Source: Bdellovibrio sp. SKB1291214
Lineage (GTDB): Bacteria > Bdellovibrionota > Bdellovibrionia > Bdellovibrionales > Bdellovibrionaceae
Assembly: GCF_002209355.2 (NCBI RefSeq)
Contig: NZ_CP106855.1
Span: 2,604,001-2,668,000, forward strand
Length of the DNA stretch: 64,000 nt
Direction: 5' to 3'
In this document: in pieces, positions 24,192 through 33,423 of the stretch
Position numbering within the stretch: position 1 is the stretch's first letter
Layout of the letters: every line of letters starts with the position of its first letter
The notes under the pieces: generated by a model
Told to the model about the DNA's origin: nothing
What the model saw: the letters and a program-made list of their open reading frames with translations, nothing else
Databases searched by the model: none
Made by a program: the position numbers and the translations under genes

Positions 24192-26342
24192 ATGTCTATG
24201 CTAGAAAGTATCAGAATTAATCCTCAAGGTGAGATCGCAGTTGTTGAGTTCGACCTTGTTGGTGAAAAAGTTAATAAATTCTCAACACCGGTGATGATGA
24301 GACTGAAAGACGTGGTTGAAGAGCTGCGCAAGTCTTCTTACAAAGCGGTGATCTTTAAATCTATGAAGCCTAAAATCTTTATCGCTGGCGCGGATATCGA
24401 AGAGATTAAAGGCATGACGACACATGATCAGTTCAACGCTGCTGTTAAAGCCGGCCAAGAAATCATGAACATGGTGGAAGATCTTCCAATGCCAACAATC
24501 GCGTCTGTGAATGGCGCGTGTATGGGCGGTGGTTGTGAGTTTATCATGTCTTGTGATTACCGTATCGCTTCCGATGATTCTTCAACAAAGATCGGTCTTC
24601 CAGAAATTCAATTGGGTATCTTGCCAGGTTTCGGTGGGACTCAACGTATGCCTCGTATCATTGGTTTGCAAGCAGCATTGGATATCATCCTTGCTGGTAA
24701 GGCAGTGAATTCTAAAAAAGCTTTGAAATCCGGCTTGGTAGATAAAGTAGTTCATCCAAATCTTTTGGATGAACAAGCTATCAAATGGGCGAAAGAAATC
24801 ATCGCGGGTGGCGCTCAAAAACGTCGCAAAAAATTCCAACCGCAAGGTTTGGTTAACAAAGTTTTGGAAGGCCCTGCAAAAGGTGTTGTTTTCAAAAAGG
24901 CTCGTGAAGGCGTGATGAAGGCAACGAAAGGTCATTATCCAGCTCCGTTGAAAGCTTTGGATGTGATCCAGAAGACTTACGGAATGAGTGACCGCGATGC
25001 GGGTATGCGCATTGAGCGTGATGGCTTCTGTGATTTAGGTGTGACTCCTGAATCTAAAAACTTGATCCACGTTTACTACCTAACCGAAATGGTTAAGAAG
25101 CAAACGGGCGTGTCAGGTGTGAATGTGAAACCTAAAGAAGTCAAAGGCCTGGGTATCTTGGGTGCAGGAACTATGGGTGGCGGTATCGCTTACGTAGCTG
25201 CAGACAAAGGTGTTCAAGTTCGCATGAAAGACTTGAATCCAGATGCATTGGCGAAAGGTTTGAAACATGCCAGTGACCTGTGGATGAAGTTGGTCAAACG
25301 TAAATCCATCGATAAATATCAATTCCAACAAAAAATCGACGCCGTATCGGTGACGACAGATTACTCTGGTTTCAAAAACCTGGATGTTGTTGTTGAAGCG
25401 ATTGTTGAAGACATGGGTATCAAGCAAAAAGTCATCGGCGAGTGTGCAGGTCAAATGCGCCCTGACGCTATCATTGCGACGAACACATCTTCATTATCGG
25501 TGACAGAAATGTCCAAAGGTCATCCACGTCCTGAATACTTCGCAGGGATGCACTTCTTCAATCCGGTAAATAAAATGCCACTCGTTGAGGTTATTCGCGG
25601 GGAAAAAACTTCGGACGAAACTATCGCGACGATTTTTGAACTAACCAAGAAAATGGGTAAAATGCCGGTTGTTGTAAAAGACGGTCCGGGTTTCCTTGTG
25701 AACCGTCTCCTTTTGCCATACATGGCCGAAGCAGCATGGTTGATGCAAGAAGGTATGAGCATTGAAGTCGTAGACAAAGCCTACGTAAAAGACTTCGGTA
25801 TGCCAATGGGTCCATTCGAGTTGATGGATGAAGTTGGTTTGGATGTTTGTATCAAAGTTCTAAAAATCTTCAAAAAAGCTTTCGGTGAGCGCATCGAAAT
25901 GGCGCCTTGTATGGAAGCTCTTGAGAAGTCGGGCCGCTTGGGTCGCAAGAATGGTAAGGGTTTCTACACTTACCAAGCAGATGGCAAACGTGGTGACGTC
26001 GATCAGACGGTTTACGGTGCGTTGGGCTTGGGTACTCCAAGCAATCCTCTGCAACCAAAAGAGTGCATCGAGCGCGGAGTATTCGCTATGGTGAATGAGT
26101 GCTCTCTTGCCTTGATCGAAGATCATATCGTCGAGCTTCCACACGAAGTCGATCTAGGTATGATCATGGGTACGGGCTTCCCGCCATTCCGTGGCGGTTT
26201 GCTGAAGTACGCAGACAGCATTGGCTCGCAATATATCGCTGATCAATTGGCGATGTACGCAAATACACGCAATGCAAAACGTTTGAAGCCAGCGACACCG
26301 CTGTCGAACATGGCCAAATCAAACGCTAAATTCTACAAGTAA
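24192..26342 (+). CDS. multifunctional fatty-acid oxidation protein (enoyl-CoA hydratase/3-hydroxyacyl-CoA dehydrogenase, FadJ/FadB-like)
   Basis: A 716-residue bifunctional beta-oxidation enzyme. The N-terminal crotonase domain has GADIEEIKGM and NGACMGGGCEF...GLPEIQLGILPGFGGTQR with the two catalytic glutamates; the middle domain is a Rossmann 3-hydroxyacyl-CoA dehydrogenase (GILGAGTMGGGIAY, SSLSVTEM, HFFNPVNKMPLVEVI), followed by the C-terminal dehydrogenase repeat with NRLLLPYMAEA. The ATG at 24192 follows AGGAG; the frame opens seven codons earlier. Together with the thiolase it forms the fad operon, and a separate Hbd-type dehydrogenase sits at the end of the window. Confidence 0.93.
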   Translation: MSMLESIRINPQGEIAVVEFDLVGEKVNKFSTPVMMRLKDVVEELRKSSYKAVIFKSMKPKIFIAGADIEEIKGMTTHDQFNAAVKAGQEIMNMVEDLPMPTIASVNGACMGGGCEFIMSCDYRIASDDSSTKIGLPEIQLGILPGFGGTQRMPRIIGLQAALDIILAGKAVNSKKALKSGLVDKVVHPNLLDEQAIKWAKEIIAGGAQKRRKKFQPQGLVNKVLEGPAKGVVFKKAREGVMKATKGHYPAPLKALDVIQKTYGMSDRDAGMRIERDGFCDLGVTPESKNLIHVYYLTEMVKKQTGVSGVNVKPKEVKGLGILGAGTMGGGIAYVAADKGVQVRMKDLNPDALAKGLKHASDLWMKLVKRKSIDKYQFQQKIDAVSVTTDYSGFKNLDVVVEAIVEDMGIKQKVIGECAGQMRPDAIIATNTSSLSVTEMSKGHPRPEYFAGMHFFNPVNKMPLVEVIRGEKTSDETIATIFELTKKMGKMPVVVKDGPGFLVNRLLLPYMAEAAWLMQEGMSIEVVDKAYVKDFGMPMGPFELMDEVGLDVCIKVLKIFKKAFGERIEMAPCMEALEKSGRLGRKNGKGFYTYQADGKRGDVDQTVYGALGLGTPSNPLQPKECIERGVFAMVNECSLALIEDHIVELPHEVDLGMIMGTGFPPFRGGLLKYADSIGSQYIADQLAMYANTRNAKRLKPATPLSNMAKSNAKFYK

Positions 26343-26426
26343 TCGCCCTTCGTAAAGGAGTCCTATCAAGAAATTGAGGGGCTTCGTTGGAATTGCGAAA
26401 GCTTGGAAAATATCCTTACTAAACCG

Positions 26427-26458
26427 AAGCCGGAGCGAAAACTCCGGCTTTTGTTTTT
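26427..26458 (+). terminator. rho-independent terminator of the fad operon
   Basis: AAGCCGGAG-CGAAAA-CTCCGGCTT forms a perfect 9-bp stem followed by TTGTTTTTG, 85 nt after the multifunctional enzyme stop. Confidence 0.92.
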
Positions 26459-26481
26459 GTTGGATATAAACGAGGATATAT

Positions 26482-26880
26482 GTGAATATTTTCAGAGGGA
26501 AAAAGGGGGAGGCTATGACATACGCCGAAAAAGTTGTTGCTTGGAATTCTTACGCGAAGACCAAAGAAGTTCCTCATGCCTATGCTCAGTTCCCAAGCTT
26601 TCTTGGCATCAAGCTAGAGCGCGAGCCTGCGCCACTGATCTTGAGTTCCTCTTCAAGAATCGTTTTTTACCTCGGGGCTAATTTCGCCTTGCCCTGGGGT
26701 CTGGTCATGTATTTTCTAAGCTGGAGAAATTCCTCAGTGCCAGTCTACGGCATAGTTTGCGGTATTTTCTTTGCGGGAGTCAGCTATGGCGCTATCATGG
26801 CCTATTTGATTTTCCGCCAAAGAAAAAGAATCGATGTAACAAGCTGGGAATCATTTCATCCTGTCGATGTGATTGCGTAA
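26482..26880 (+). CDS. small inner-membrane protein of unknown function
   Basis: A 132-residue protein if the GTG start with GAGG six bases upstream is used; an ATG at 26515 with GGAGG very close to it would give 121 residues. Two transmembrane helices are evident (around residues 60-80 and 88-112) with short cytoplasmic ends. I do not recognise the family. It sits between the fad terminator and two small secreted-protein genes on the same strand and may be in one operon with the first. Confidence 0.6.
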   Translation: MNIFRGKKGEAMTYAEKVVAWNSYAKTKEVPHAYAQFPSFLGIKLEREPAPLILSSSSRIVFYLGANFALPWGLVMYFLSWRNSSVPVYGIVCGIFFAGVSYGAIMAYLIFRQRKRIDVTSWESFHPVDVIA

Positions 26881-26884
26881 ACCT

Positions 26885-27274
26885 ATGAAGAAGTGGCTGG
26901 TTGGCTTTGTAGTCATGTGTGCCGTTTACGGCGAATCTTACGCGCAATCAAAGGACACATCTAGTGATAGCGCCAGTCGAGTCTTCGCCAGCGTAATGAG
27001 TCCATCTAAGAAAGAACGCCTTTATCAATTCCGCGTACGACTGCAGTGCGAGTTTTTGCAGAACGAGCATGTTGGTATGAAAGATAAAAAGTTCGAGTGG
27101 GATTTAGTCGGGATTAAAAAAGGCGAAAGCTATACTGACGCTGACGGCAGGGTCACAATTACTGTTAAGACCGCAGAGACACCGACATATTTAGATATTT
27201 ATTATAAGGATAAAAAGCACCACTATGGAGCGTCTCCTGTGGTCATCGTTAATATCCAGGATTGCGAAATCTAA
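26885..27274 (+). CDS. small secreted protein, paralogue of the next gene
   Basis: A 129-residue protein with a signal peptide (MKKWLVGFVVMCAVYGESYAQ). The mature domain runs YQFRVRLQCEFLQN, then a TDADGRVTITV segment and IYYKDKKHHYG, and ends in a Cys-containing tail. The same order, with one Cys after an alternating beta strand, a T-D-x-x-G-R turn and a Y-K-D-K strand, occurs in the protein at 27411-27809, so the two are tandem paralogues. The ATG at 26885 opens the leader. Small beta-sandwich secreted domain of unknown role. Confidence 0.75.
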   Translation: MKKWLVGFVVMCAVYGESYAQSKDTSSDSASRVFASVMSPSKKERLYQFRVRLQCEFLQNEHVGMKDKKFEWDLVGIKKGESYTDADGRVTITVKTAETPTYLDIYYKDKKHHYGASPVVIVNIQDCEI

Positions 27275-27410
27275 AAAATCGATACGATGGCCAGGGGATA
27301 ACTGTGCTCTTCGACAATCTTGATACTCCTTGCTTGCTACTAGGGGAATGGATTCCCTGACTTGAAAGAATACATCTTTGGAATGCTTCTTGAGTGGCCT
27401 ATTATAGGGA

Positions 27411-27809
27411 ATGCAAAAGAAACGTCTTATGATCTTATCGTTGGCGCTCCCGTGGGTATTTAATTCCGTTCCCGCCTATGCGCAGACATCAAAACACACG
27501 GTCAGCGTGGATCGCATCTTTAGTGCGCGGCCGCGGTCGATGTCTTATCGATATGTGGTCACTATCACATGCCAGGATGCCGGCGAAAATATCCTGCAAC
27601 AGCCGGTTAAGAATTCTTCTTTTGGGTGGAGAATCGGGGGGCAGATAAATACCTCCACCACAGATTCTAACGGTCGTGCTGAATTCACACAGACCTCATT
27701 TGATGGAAAGTTGGCGGAGGTTTTGGAGCTTGTCTATAAGGACAAAACAATGATCTTTACCGCTGCTCAAGGACTACAAACGATCCCCGTCGAGCAGCGG
27801 TGTCGGTAA
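27411..27809 (+). CDS. small secreted protein, paralogue of the preceding gene
   Basis: A 132-residue protein with a signal peptide (MQKKRLMILSLALPWVFNSVPAYAQ). Shared features with 26885-27274: RYVVTITCQDAGEN versus the FRVRLQCEFLQNEH strand, GRAEFTQ after a TDSNG turn versus TDADGRVTITV, and LVYKDKTMIF versus IYYKDKKHHYG. I do not recognise the family. A 136-nt gap separates it from the upstream paralogue, so it may have its own promoter; its stop is 7 nt from the converging GH15 gene. Confidence 0.75.
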   Translation: MQKKRLMILSLALPWVFNSVPAYAQTSKHTVSVDRIFSARPRSMSYRYVVTITCQDAGENILQQPVKNSSFGWRIGGQINTSTTDSNGRAEFTQTSFDGKLAEVLELVYKDKTMIFTAAQGLQTIPVEQRCR

Positions 27810-27816
27810 GTCAGAC

Positions 27817-29628
27817 CTACTCAACTAAAAACGAAGGTTTCTTGTTCGCTTTGTCGATGGCAAAAGCACAGTTAATCACACCCACGTGACTGTAGGTCTG
27901 AGGAAAGTTCCCCCATTGGCTGTTGGTTTCGACATCAAAGTCCTCAGCCAGCAAGCCCACATGGTTGGCAGCAGTGCCTGTTACATGTTTTAAAAGCTCG
28001 GCAGCTTTTTGTTCCTGTCCTGTCGCTGCGAGTGCTTCGATGTACCAGAAACTGCAGACCAAGAAAGCTGATCTTTGCAAGCCAAAATCATCTTCGTGGC
28101 GATAGCGCACCAAGAATCCTGGCGAGATCATTAATTCCTTTTCAATCGCAGCAATTAAATCATGAGCCAATGCCGGCGGCTTATCGTGGAAATATCCAAT
28201 TGTAATCAGCTGCAGAATGCTCGCATCCAAATGCTCGGTATTAAGCGCCTGAGTGTAGGCTTTCTTATTTTTCGAATAAGTCTGCTCAAGCAACTCGGCA
28301 GATTGCTTCATCGCCGCTTGGGCTCTTTCCTCAAGACCGGTGTTACCAATTTTTCGTGCAACAGATCTTGCAGCAGCAGCGCCAGCCCAGTTGAACATCA
28401 TCGCATAAGAGTGCTGAGCTTGTTTGCCACGGAACTCCCAGACGCCGTTGTCGGGTGTGGTGATGTATTTTTCTAAATACGTTAACGTCTTTTCAACCAA
28501 GCGGTGAGAACGAATGCCTGATTTCGCATTCACGCGTTCGTCGGTATACAGCTTAAACAAAGCCATTAGGATTTGCCCATAGGCATCGTGCTGAATCTGC
28601 AAGGCTGCTTGGTTGCCGATACGGACAGGTTTATTGCCCATGTATCCGTCAAGGTTTAAAATTTCCTCCGTCAGTTCGGCAGAGCCATCAATCCGATAGC
28701 AGGGTTGTAGGCTTACCAGGCTTTCAAGATCAATATTCTCGATGAAGCTCGCATACTTTTCCATTTCCTCAAAATGACCCAAGGAGTTCAGCGCTGATAA
28801 AGTGTAATAAGTGTCGCGCAACCAGCAAAAGCGATAATCCCAATTACGTCCTTCACCAGGAATTTCTGGCAGGCTTGTTGTGCAAGAAGCGATGATAGCA
28901 CCCGTGTCTTCGTATTGATGAATTTTCAATGCCAGGGCCGAGCGAATCACTTCTTGCTGGAATACTTGCGGCAGATGGCAATGCTCGATCCATTTACGCC
29001 AATAAGATTCTGTGCGTGTGAAGAAATCTTCAAAGGTTGTTTCAAGAGGTCCCTCAAGAGGAATGCCCCATGATAAAACAAAATAAATATCGTGATCTAA
29101 AGTAAATGGCTGTTCTTCAAGAATGTATGTGAGCGATGCATTCGTTGTAAGGCGCACAGGTTGCTCCAGGCCTTCGTAACGGATGTGATTACTGCCCATC
29201 ATGATCCCTGGAACCGTTTCTCCGTATTTTCCACGAGGGTGGCATTTTGCGACGATGCGCGGTCTCCCTGAAATCTTTTTTACTTTGCGGAAAAGCATAA
29301 GGGGTTTATGATATCTTTCGAACAGTGTGAATCTGGGCGCGAAATCAGTCACTTCATAGACGCCCTCCTTCGTCTCAATGCGAGTGCGAAGAATATTGGT
29401 GTTCTTGAGATAACTTTGTTGGGATGTGAATTCCGCAGAGTGAGGCTTTAGAGAAAATTCTCCGCCTCGGTCTTTATCAATCAAGGAACCGAAAATAAAA
29501 CTAGAGTCGAATCGAGGCCAACACATCCAGCTGATGTTGGTGTTTTGATCTACCAGTGCTAAGTAAGCACAATTTCCGATCAGGCCTTGGTGATATCGAT
29601 GATTGACTAAATCTGAATGAGAACTCAT
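27817..29628 (-). CDS. glycoside hydrolase family 15 protein (glucoamylase/trehalase-like)
   Basis: A 603-residue GH15-type enzyme with an N-terminal beta-sandwich and a C-terminal (alpha/alpha)6 barrel. The first-domain signature IGNCAYLALVDQNTNISWMCWPRFDS and the GEGRNWDYRFCWLRD barrel motif are typical. The likely general acid is the Glu in GVWEFRGK and the general base in LLAEDFD...NFPQTYSH. In bacteria such GH15 proteins are often trehalases. It is divergent, 38-41 nt away, from the trehalose synthase/phosphatase fusion, so a role in trehalose turnover is plausible. No signal peptide: cytoplasmic. Confidence 0.9.
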   Translation of the reverse strand: MSSHSDLVNHRYHQGLIGNCAYLALVDQNTNISWMCWPRFDSSFIFGSLIDKDRGGEFSLKPHSAEFTSQQSYLKNTNILRTRIETKEGVYEVTDFAPRFTLFERYHKPLMLFRKVKKISGRPRIVAKCHPRGKYGETVPGIMMGSNHIRYEGLEQPVRLTTNASLTYILEEQPFTLDHDIYFVLSWGIPLEGPLETTFEDFFTRTESYWRKWIEHCHLPQVFQQEVIRSALALKIHQYEDTGAIIASCTTSLPEIPGEGRNWDYRFCWLRDTYYTLSALNSLGHFEEMEKYASFIENIDLESLVSLQPCYRIDGSAELTEEILNLDGYMGNKPVRIGNQAALQIQHDAYGQILMALFKLYTDERVNAKSGIRSHRLVEKTLTYLEKYITTPDNGVWEFRGKQAQHSYAMMFNWAGAAAARSVARKIGNTGLEERAQAAMKQSAELLEQTYSKNKKAYTQALNTEHLDASILQLITIGYFHDKPPALAHDLIAAIEKELMISPGFLVRYRHEDDFGLQRSAFLVCSFWYIEALAATGQEQKAAELLKHVTGTAANHVGLLAEDFDVETNSQWGNFPQTYSHVGVINCAFAIDKANKKPSFLVE

Positions 29629-29669
29629 CGCAACCTTTCTGTGATGTTCTTCTTTGAAACGGAGGAATG

Positions 29670-31853
29670 ATGTTAAGAATGCCCCAACGGATCTTTGTGA
29701 GCAATAGGTTGCCGTACAGCATAAACGAAAATGGTGAACTCAAAAGAGGCAGTGGCGGATTGGTTTCTGCTCTGATGGGAGTGAGTAAGAGTGAAAGCTT
29801 CTCGTGGTTTGGCTTTGAAACCGACGAGAATAATGCTCTGTTAATGCACAATATGGTTCGCAAGACCGAAGGCAACGTCAATTGTTATCCCGTTTACCTC
29901 GATAAAGAGGTTTACGACAAATACTATAACGGCTTTGCGAACGATATCTTGTGGCCCTTGTTCCACTATGAAAGCCATTTGACGAATTTTGATCGCAAAA
30001 GCTGGGAGTGCTACCGAGAGGCCAATCAAGTGATGGCCCAACAGATTGCCGAAATTGCGCAAGCGGGTGATACAGTCTGGATTCATGATTTTCATTTCTT
30101 TCTTTTGCCTAAGATGTTGCGTGAGTTGTGTCCCGGGGTCAGAATTGGATTCTTTCTTCACATTCCTTTTCCGGCCGCCGAGTTATTCAGACAAATTCCT
30201 GTCCGCGAAGAACTACTTGATGGCGTCTTAGCCTGCGATTTGATCGGCTTTCACGAGCACTCTTACCTGCGTCAGTTCATAGTGACCTTGAAAATGGTGA
30301 TGGGTGTAGATGCAAACTTTATCCAAGCACAACATGAAGGACATCGCACTCAATTGGGTGTCTATCCCATCAGCATTGAAAGCGATGAGTTTAAAGAAAA
30401 AGCGGAATCTGACCAAGTTCGCAATAAGGTCGAAGAATACCGTCGCAATCAATCAAATCCCTTTGTGATCGTGGGAGTGGATCGGTTGGATTACAGTAAG
30501 GGACTTGAGTTAAAACTGCGAGGCTTTCAACATGCTCTGGATAAATACCCAGAGCTGCGTGGGCAGATTTCTTTACTCCAAATAGCTATTCCCACTCGTG
30601 AAGATGTTCCTGCTTATATGAATATACGCCGAGAGGTCGAGCACATGGTCGGTAGTATCACGGGTGCTTTCGGTACACCTTCGTACAACCCCGTTCATTA
30701 TGTTTATAACTCTGTCAGCGAAACGGAACTGTTGGCCCTGTATAGGTCTTCGAATGCGATTTTAGTGACCAGTAAACGCGATGGTATGAATTTGGTTGCG
30801 ATGGAGTACGTCATGGCTCAGGATTTGGCAACTCCGGGTTCCTTGATCCTCAGCGAGTTTGCAGGCGCAGCCTCTTTATTGAGTGATGCCTTGTTGATCA
30901 ATCCTTGGGATGTTGATTCTGTCGCCGATGCGATTAAAAAAGCTTTTGATATGAGTTTTGAAGAACGAAATGACCGCATGTCGCATCTGCAAGAGATTTT
31001 GTCCAAGTATTCTTCGACAAGATGGGCGAAGGGGTTTTTAGCTGACCTAGAGGCCACTGTTTTAACTCCCGCCCATAAACCGAAAAGTTTATCGGCAGAG
31101 GCCCCATCATGGAGCAGCGACTTCACCCAATTTCTGACTCAACGTCGACTTCAAGTCTTACTTGATTATGACGGCACATTAGTGCCGATCGCTAAGCGAC
31201 CTGAACAAGCTCAGCTGTCGCAAGAAACGCGCGATGTACTGACGGCTTTAGCTAAGAAATGTGATTTATATATTTTAAGCGGTCGCAATCGCGAGTTTTT
31301 AGATGCTCAGTTCGCGGGTTTGAATCTAAACCTATCGGCGGAGCACGGGGCCTTTGTGAAACTTGCGGGGCGGGATTGGAACACGCGGATTTCATCCGAC
31401 ATCAATTCCTGGTATCCTCACGTGGAAAAAATCATGAGCGATTATGCGGAAAAAGTTCCGCTGTCTTTTGTTGAGCGAAAAAATGCAAGTTTGGTATGGC
31501 ATTTCAGATTGTCGCCTCCGGATTTCGCTGCCTATCACAGTAAAAAGATGGACGAAGAGCTGCAGTTAGGAATGTCAAATCAGCCGGTCACAATCAACAT
31601 GGGTAAAATGATCGTCGAGGCTAAAGCCCTCGAGTGTAACAAGGGGAACTTTGTTCGTTGGCTGCAACAGCGATACCGCGATACCCACATTTTGGCGGTG
31701 GGCGATGACAGAACGGATGAGGATATGTTTGCTGCTGTGGCTGACGTTGGTTTATCCGTGAAGGTCGGAGACGGCGTCACGATTGCACAGTATCGACTGA
31801 AAGATCAAAAAGAAGTCGTGTCCTGGTTGCGTAATCTGGCAGATAAGATATGA
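29670..31853 (+). CDS. bifunctional trehalose-6-phosphate synthase/phosphatase (OtsA-OtsB fusion)
   Basis: A 727-residue fusion. Residues about 1-460 are a GT20 trehalose-6-phosphate synthase: SNRLPYSIN, FFLHIPFPAAELFRQIP, DLIGFHEHSY and VDRLDYSKG are intact. Residues about 490-727 are a HAD-type trehalose-phosphatase: nucleophile Asp in LLDYDGTLVP, GRNREFLD and the metal-binding AVGDDRTDEDMF. It makes trehalose from UDP-glucose and glucose-6-phosphate through the 6-phosphate; trehalose protects against osmotic and drying stress. I used the second of two adjacent ATGs, 4 nt after GGAGG. A bidirectional terminator follows. Confidence 0.94.
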   Translation: MLRMPQRIFVSNRLPYSINENGELKRGSGGLVSALMGVSKSESFSWFGFETDENNALLMHNMVRKTEGNVNCYPVYLDKEVYDKYYNGFANDILWPLFHYESHLTNFDRKSWECYREANQVMAQQIAEIAQAGDTVWIHDFHFFLLPKMLRELCPGVRIGFFLHIPFPAAELFRQIPVREELLDGVLACDLIGFHEHSYLRQFIVTLKMVMGVDANFIQAQHEGHRTQLGVYPISIESDEFKEKAESDQVRNKVEEYRRNQSNPFVIVGVDRLDYSKGLELKLRGFQHALDKYPELRGQISLLQIAIPTREDVPAYMNIRREVEHMVGSITGAFGTPSYNPVHYVYNSVSETELLALYRSSNAILVTSKRDGMNLVAMEYVMAQDLATPGSLILSEFAGAASLLSDALLINPWDVDSVADAIKKAFDMSFEERNDRMSHLQEILSKYSSTRWAKGFLADLEATVLTPAHKPKSLSAEAPSWSSDFTQFLTQRRLQVLLDYDGTLVPIAKRPEQAQLSQETRDVLTALAKKCDLYILSGRNREFLDAQFAGLNLNLSAEHGAFVKLAGRDWNTRISSDINSWYPHVEKIMSDYAEKVPLSFVERKNASLVWHFRLSPPDFAAYHSKKMDEELQLGMSNQPVTINMGKMIVEAKALECNKGNFVRWLQQRYRDTHILAVGDDRTDEDMFAAVADVGLSVKVGDGVTIAQYRLKDQKEVVSWLRNLADKI

Positions 31854-31884
31854 AAAAAAAGGGTGCAGAACACACCCTTTTTTT
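31854..31884. terminator. bidirectional terminator between OtsAB and the peptide transporter
   Basis: GGGTG-CAGAACA-CACCC stem preceded by A8 and followed by T7, between converging genes; it serves both strands. Confidence 0.85.
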
Positions 31885-31885
31885 G

Positions 31886-33316
31886 TTAAACAGTTATTTC
31901 AGCTTGAGCGCCAATACTGGAGCTTGATTTACCCGAGGTTTTCGGTGCGGGCCCGTCGTCTTCCGTGTTCAAAGATTTAGTCAGAACCTTGTTGCTGATG
32001 AAGAATAGGATTCCCGGAACAAAACCCAGGGCTGCCAGCAACAGAAAGAATTCTTCCTTAGGCATCTTGTCGTAAAGTGCTCCAATCCATCCAGAAACCG
32101 TGTTTCCAAAGAAAGAGGCCAAAAACCAAACACCCATCATCATAGAAACAATTTTCTTAGGGGAAACTTTTGTAACCAATGAAAGACCAATTGGTGAAAG
32201 GTAAAGCTCACCAATAGTCAACATGAAAGTCGAGCCCAACAACCACAGGGCCGACCCTTTGCCGTCACCGACGGATTTTGCACCTAAGAACATGACGATC
32301 AAAGCCGCCGTTCCCAAGAAACAACCAATGGCCATTTTCATAGCTGTTGAGTTTTCCTTGCCACGACGTGCTTGCCACAACCATGCGCGGTCCAAAATTG
32401 GCGCGAACATAAAGATAATCAATGGATTGAATGATTGGTACCATGTCGATGGCATTTCCCATCCAAAGAAATTCCAGTCTGTTGACTGGTCAGCCCACAA
32501 CTGCAGAGTGTTACCTTGCTGTTCGTAAACTCCCCAGAAAAAGATCGTGACTGCACAGAGGAACGTCAAAGCCCAAGTGCGTGTCCAATCGTTTTTGGAT
32601 AAAGGCTTAGCAGCTTCTGCTTCCACTTCTTTGATCGACATCTTGTGTTCAGATGAAGGCAAGTGTTTGCCGCCAAAGTGATAGATCACTAAGCCTGCAA
32701 GCATCCCGATTCCTGCAGCTCCAAAGCCCCAGTGCCAGCCGACTTTCTGACCTAATGTTCCGCACACAAGCGGGGAGAAGAAGGCACCCAAGTTGATACC
32801 CATATAGAATAACGTAAAGGCCCCATCACGGCGTTTGTCACCCGGAGCATAAAGATCACCGACCTGAGTAGAAATATTCGGCTTGAAGAATCCATTACCC
32901 GCAATGATGAACAACAAAGCCAAAAAGAACATGCTTTCAATAGCCATCAAAAAATGGCCGATGGCCATCAAGATACCACCGACATACACCGAACGGCGCT
33001 TCCCCCAGTATCTGTCGGCAATGATTCCGCCGAAAAATGGCGTAAAATATACAAGCCCCATATAGTAACCGTAAATATGGGAAGACAGTGCTTGAGCAGA
33101 AACCGGTCCAAAAAAGTATTCGATCCCGCTTTTCAGTGCTCCGTAGCCCCAAACATCTTTGCCCTTATCAGCCTCGATAAAAAGGTATTGAGCCATATAG
33201 AGCACTAGAAGCGCTCTCATCCCGTAAAACGAGAAACGTTCCCACATTTCAGTGAAGAAAAGTGTGAACAGGGGGCGGGGGTGTCCAAAAAATGTTTTCT
33301 CAGAAGTTTGAGCCAT
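31886..33316 (-). CDS. POT/PTR-family proton-dependent oligopeptide transporter
   Basis: A 476-residue inner-membrane transporter with about 12-14 helices. Family hallmarks are the TM1 motif TEMWERFSFYGMRALLVLYM (ExxERFxYYG), the conserved GGIIADRYWGKRRSVYVGG loop and FYMGINLGAFFSPLVCG. It imports di- and tripeptides with protons, fitting a predator that digests prey protein. The extended C-terminal tail (NTEDDGPAPKTSGKSSSSIG) is hydrophilic and low complexity. Monocistronic, with its own upstream region shared with the protease gene. Confidence 0.94.
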   Translation of the reverse strand: MAQTSEKTFFGHPRPLFTLFFTEMWERFSFYGMRALLVLYMAQYLFIEADKGKDVWGYGALKSGIEYFFGPVSAQALSSHIYGYYMGLVYFTPFFGGIIADRYWGKRRSVYVGGILMAIGHFLMAIESMFFLALLFIIAGNGFFKPNISTQVGDLYAPGDKRRDGAFTLFYMGINLGAFFSPLVCGTLGQKVGWHWGFGAAGIGMLAGLVIYHFGGKHLPSSEHKMSIKEVEAEAAKPLSKNDWTRTWALTFLCAVTIFFWGVYEQQGNTLQLWADQSTDWNFFGWEMPSTWYQSFNPLIIFMFAPILDRAWLWQARRGKENSTAMKMAIGCFLGTAALIVMFLGAKSVGDGKGSALWLLGSTFMLTIGELYLSPIGLSLVTKVSPKKIVSMMMGVWFLASFFGNTVSGWIGALYDKMPKEEFFLLLAALGFVPGILFFISNKVLTKSLNTEDDGPAPKTSGKSSSSIGAQAEITV

Positions 33317-33423
33317 AAGCCTCTCTGTACATAATGTTGACGATCACTACATTTTTCCAATCCGACTTTTGATCTTGGCCTTTTTTTGAGATAAAGACAC
33401 CTGAAAAATGGAGGGGTCCCTCG

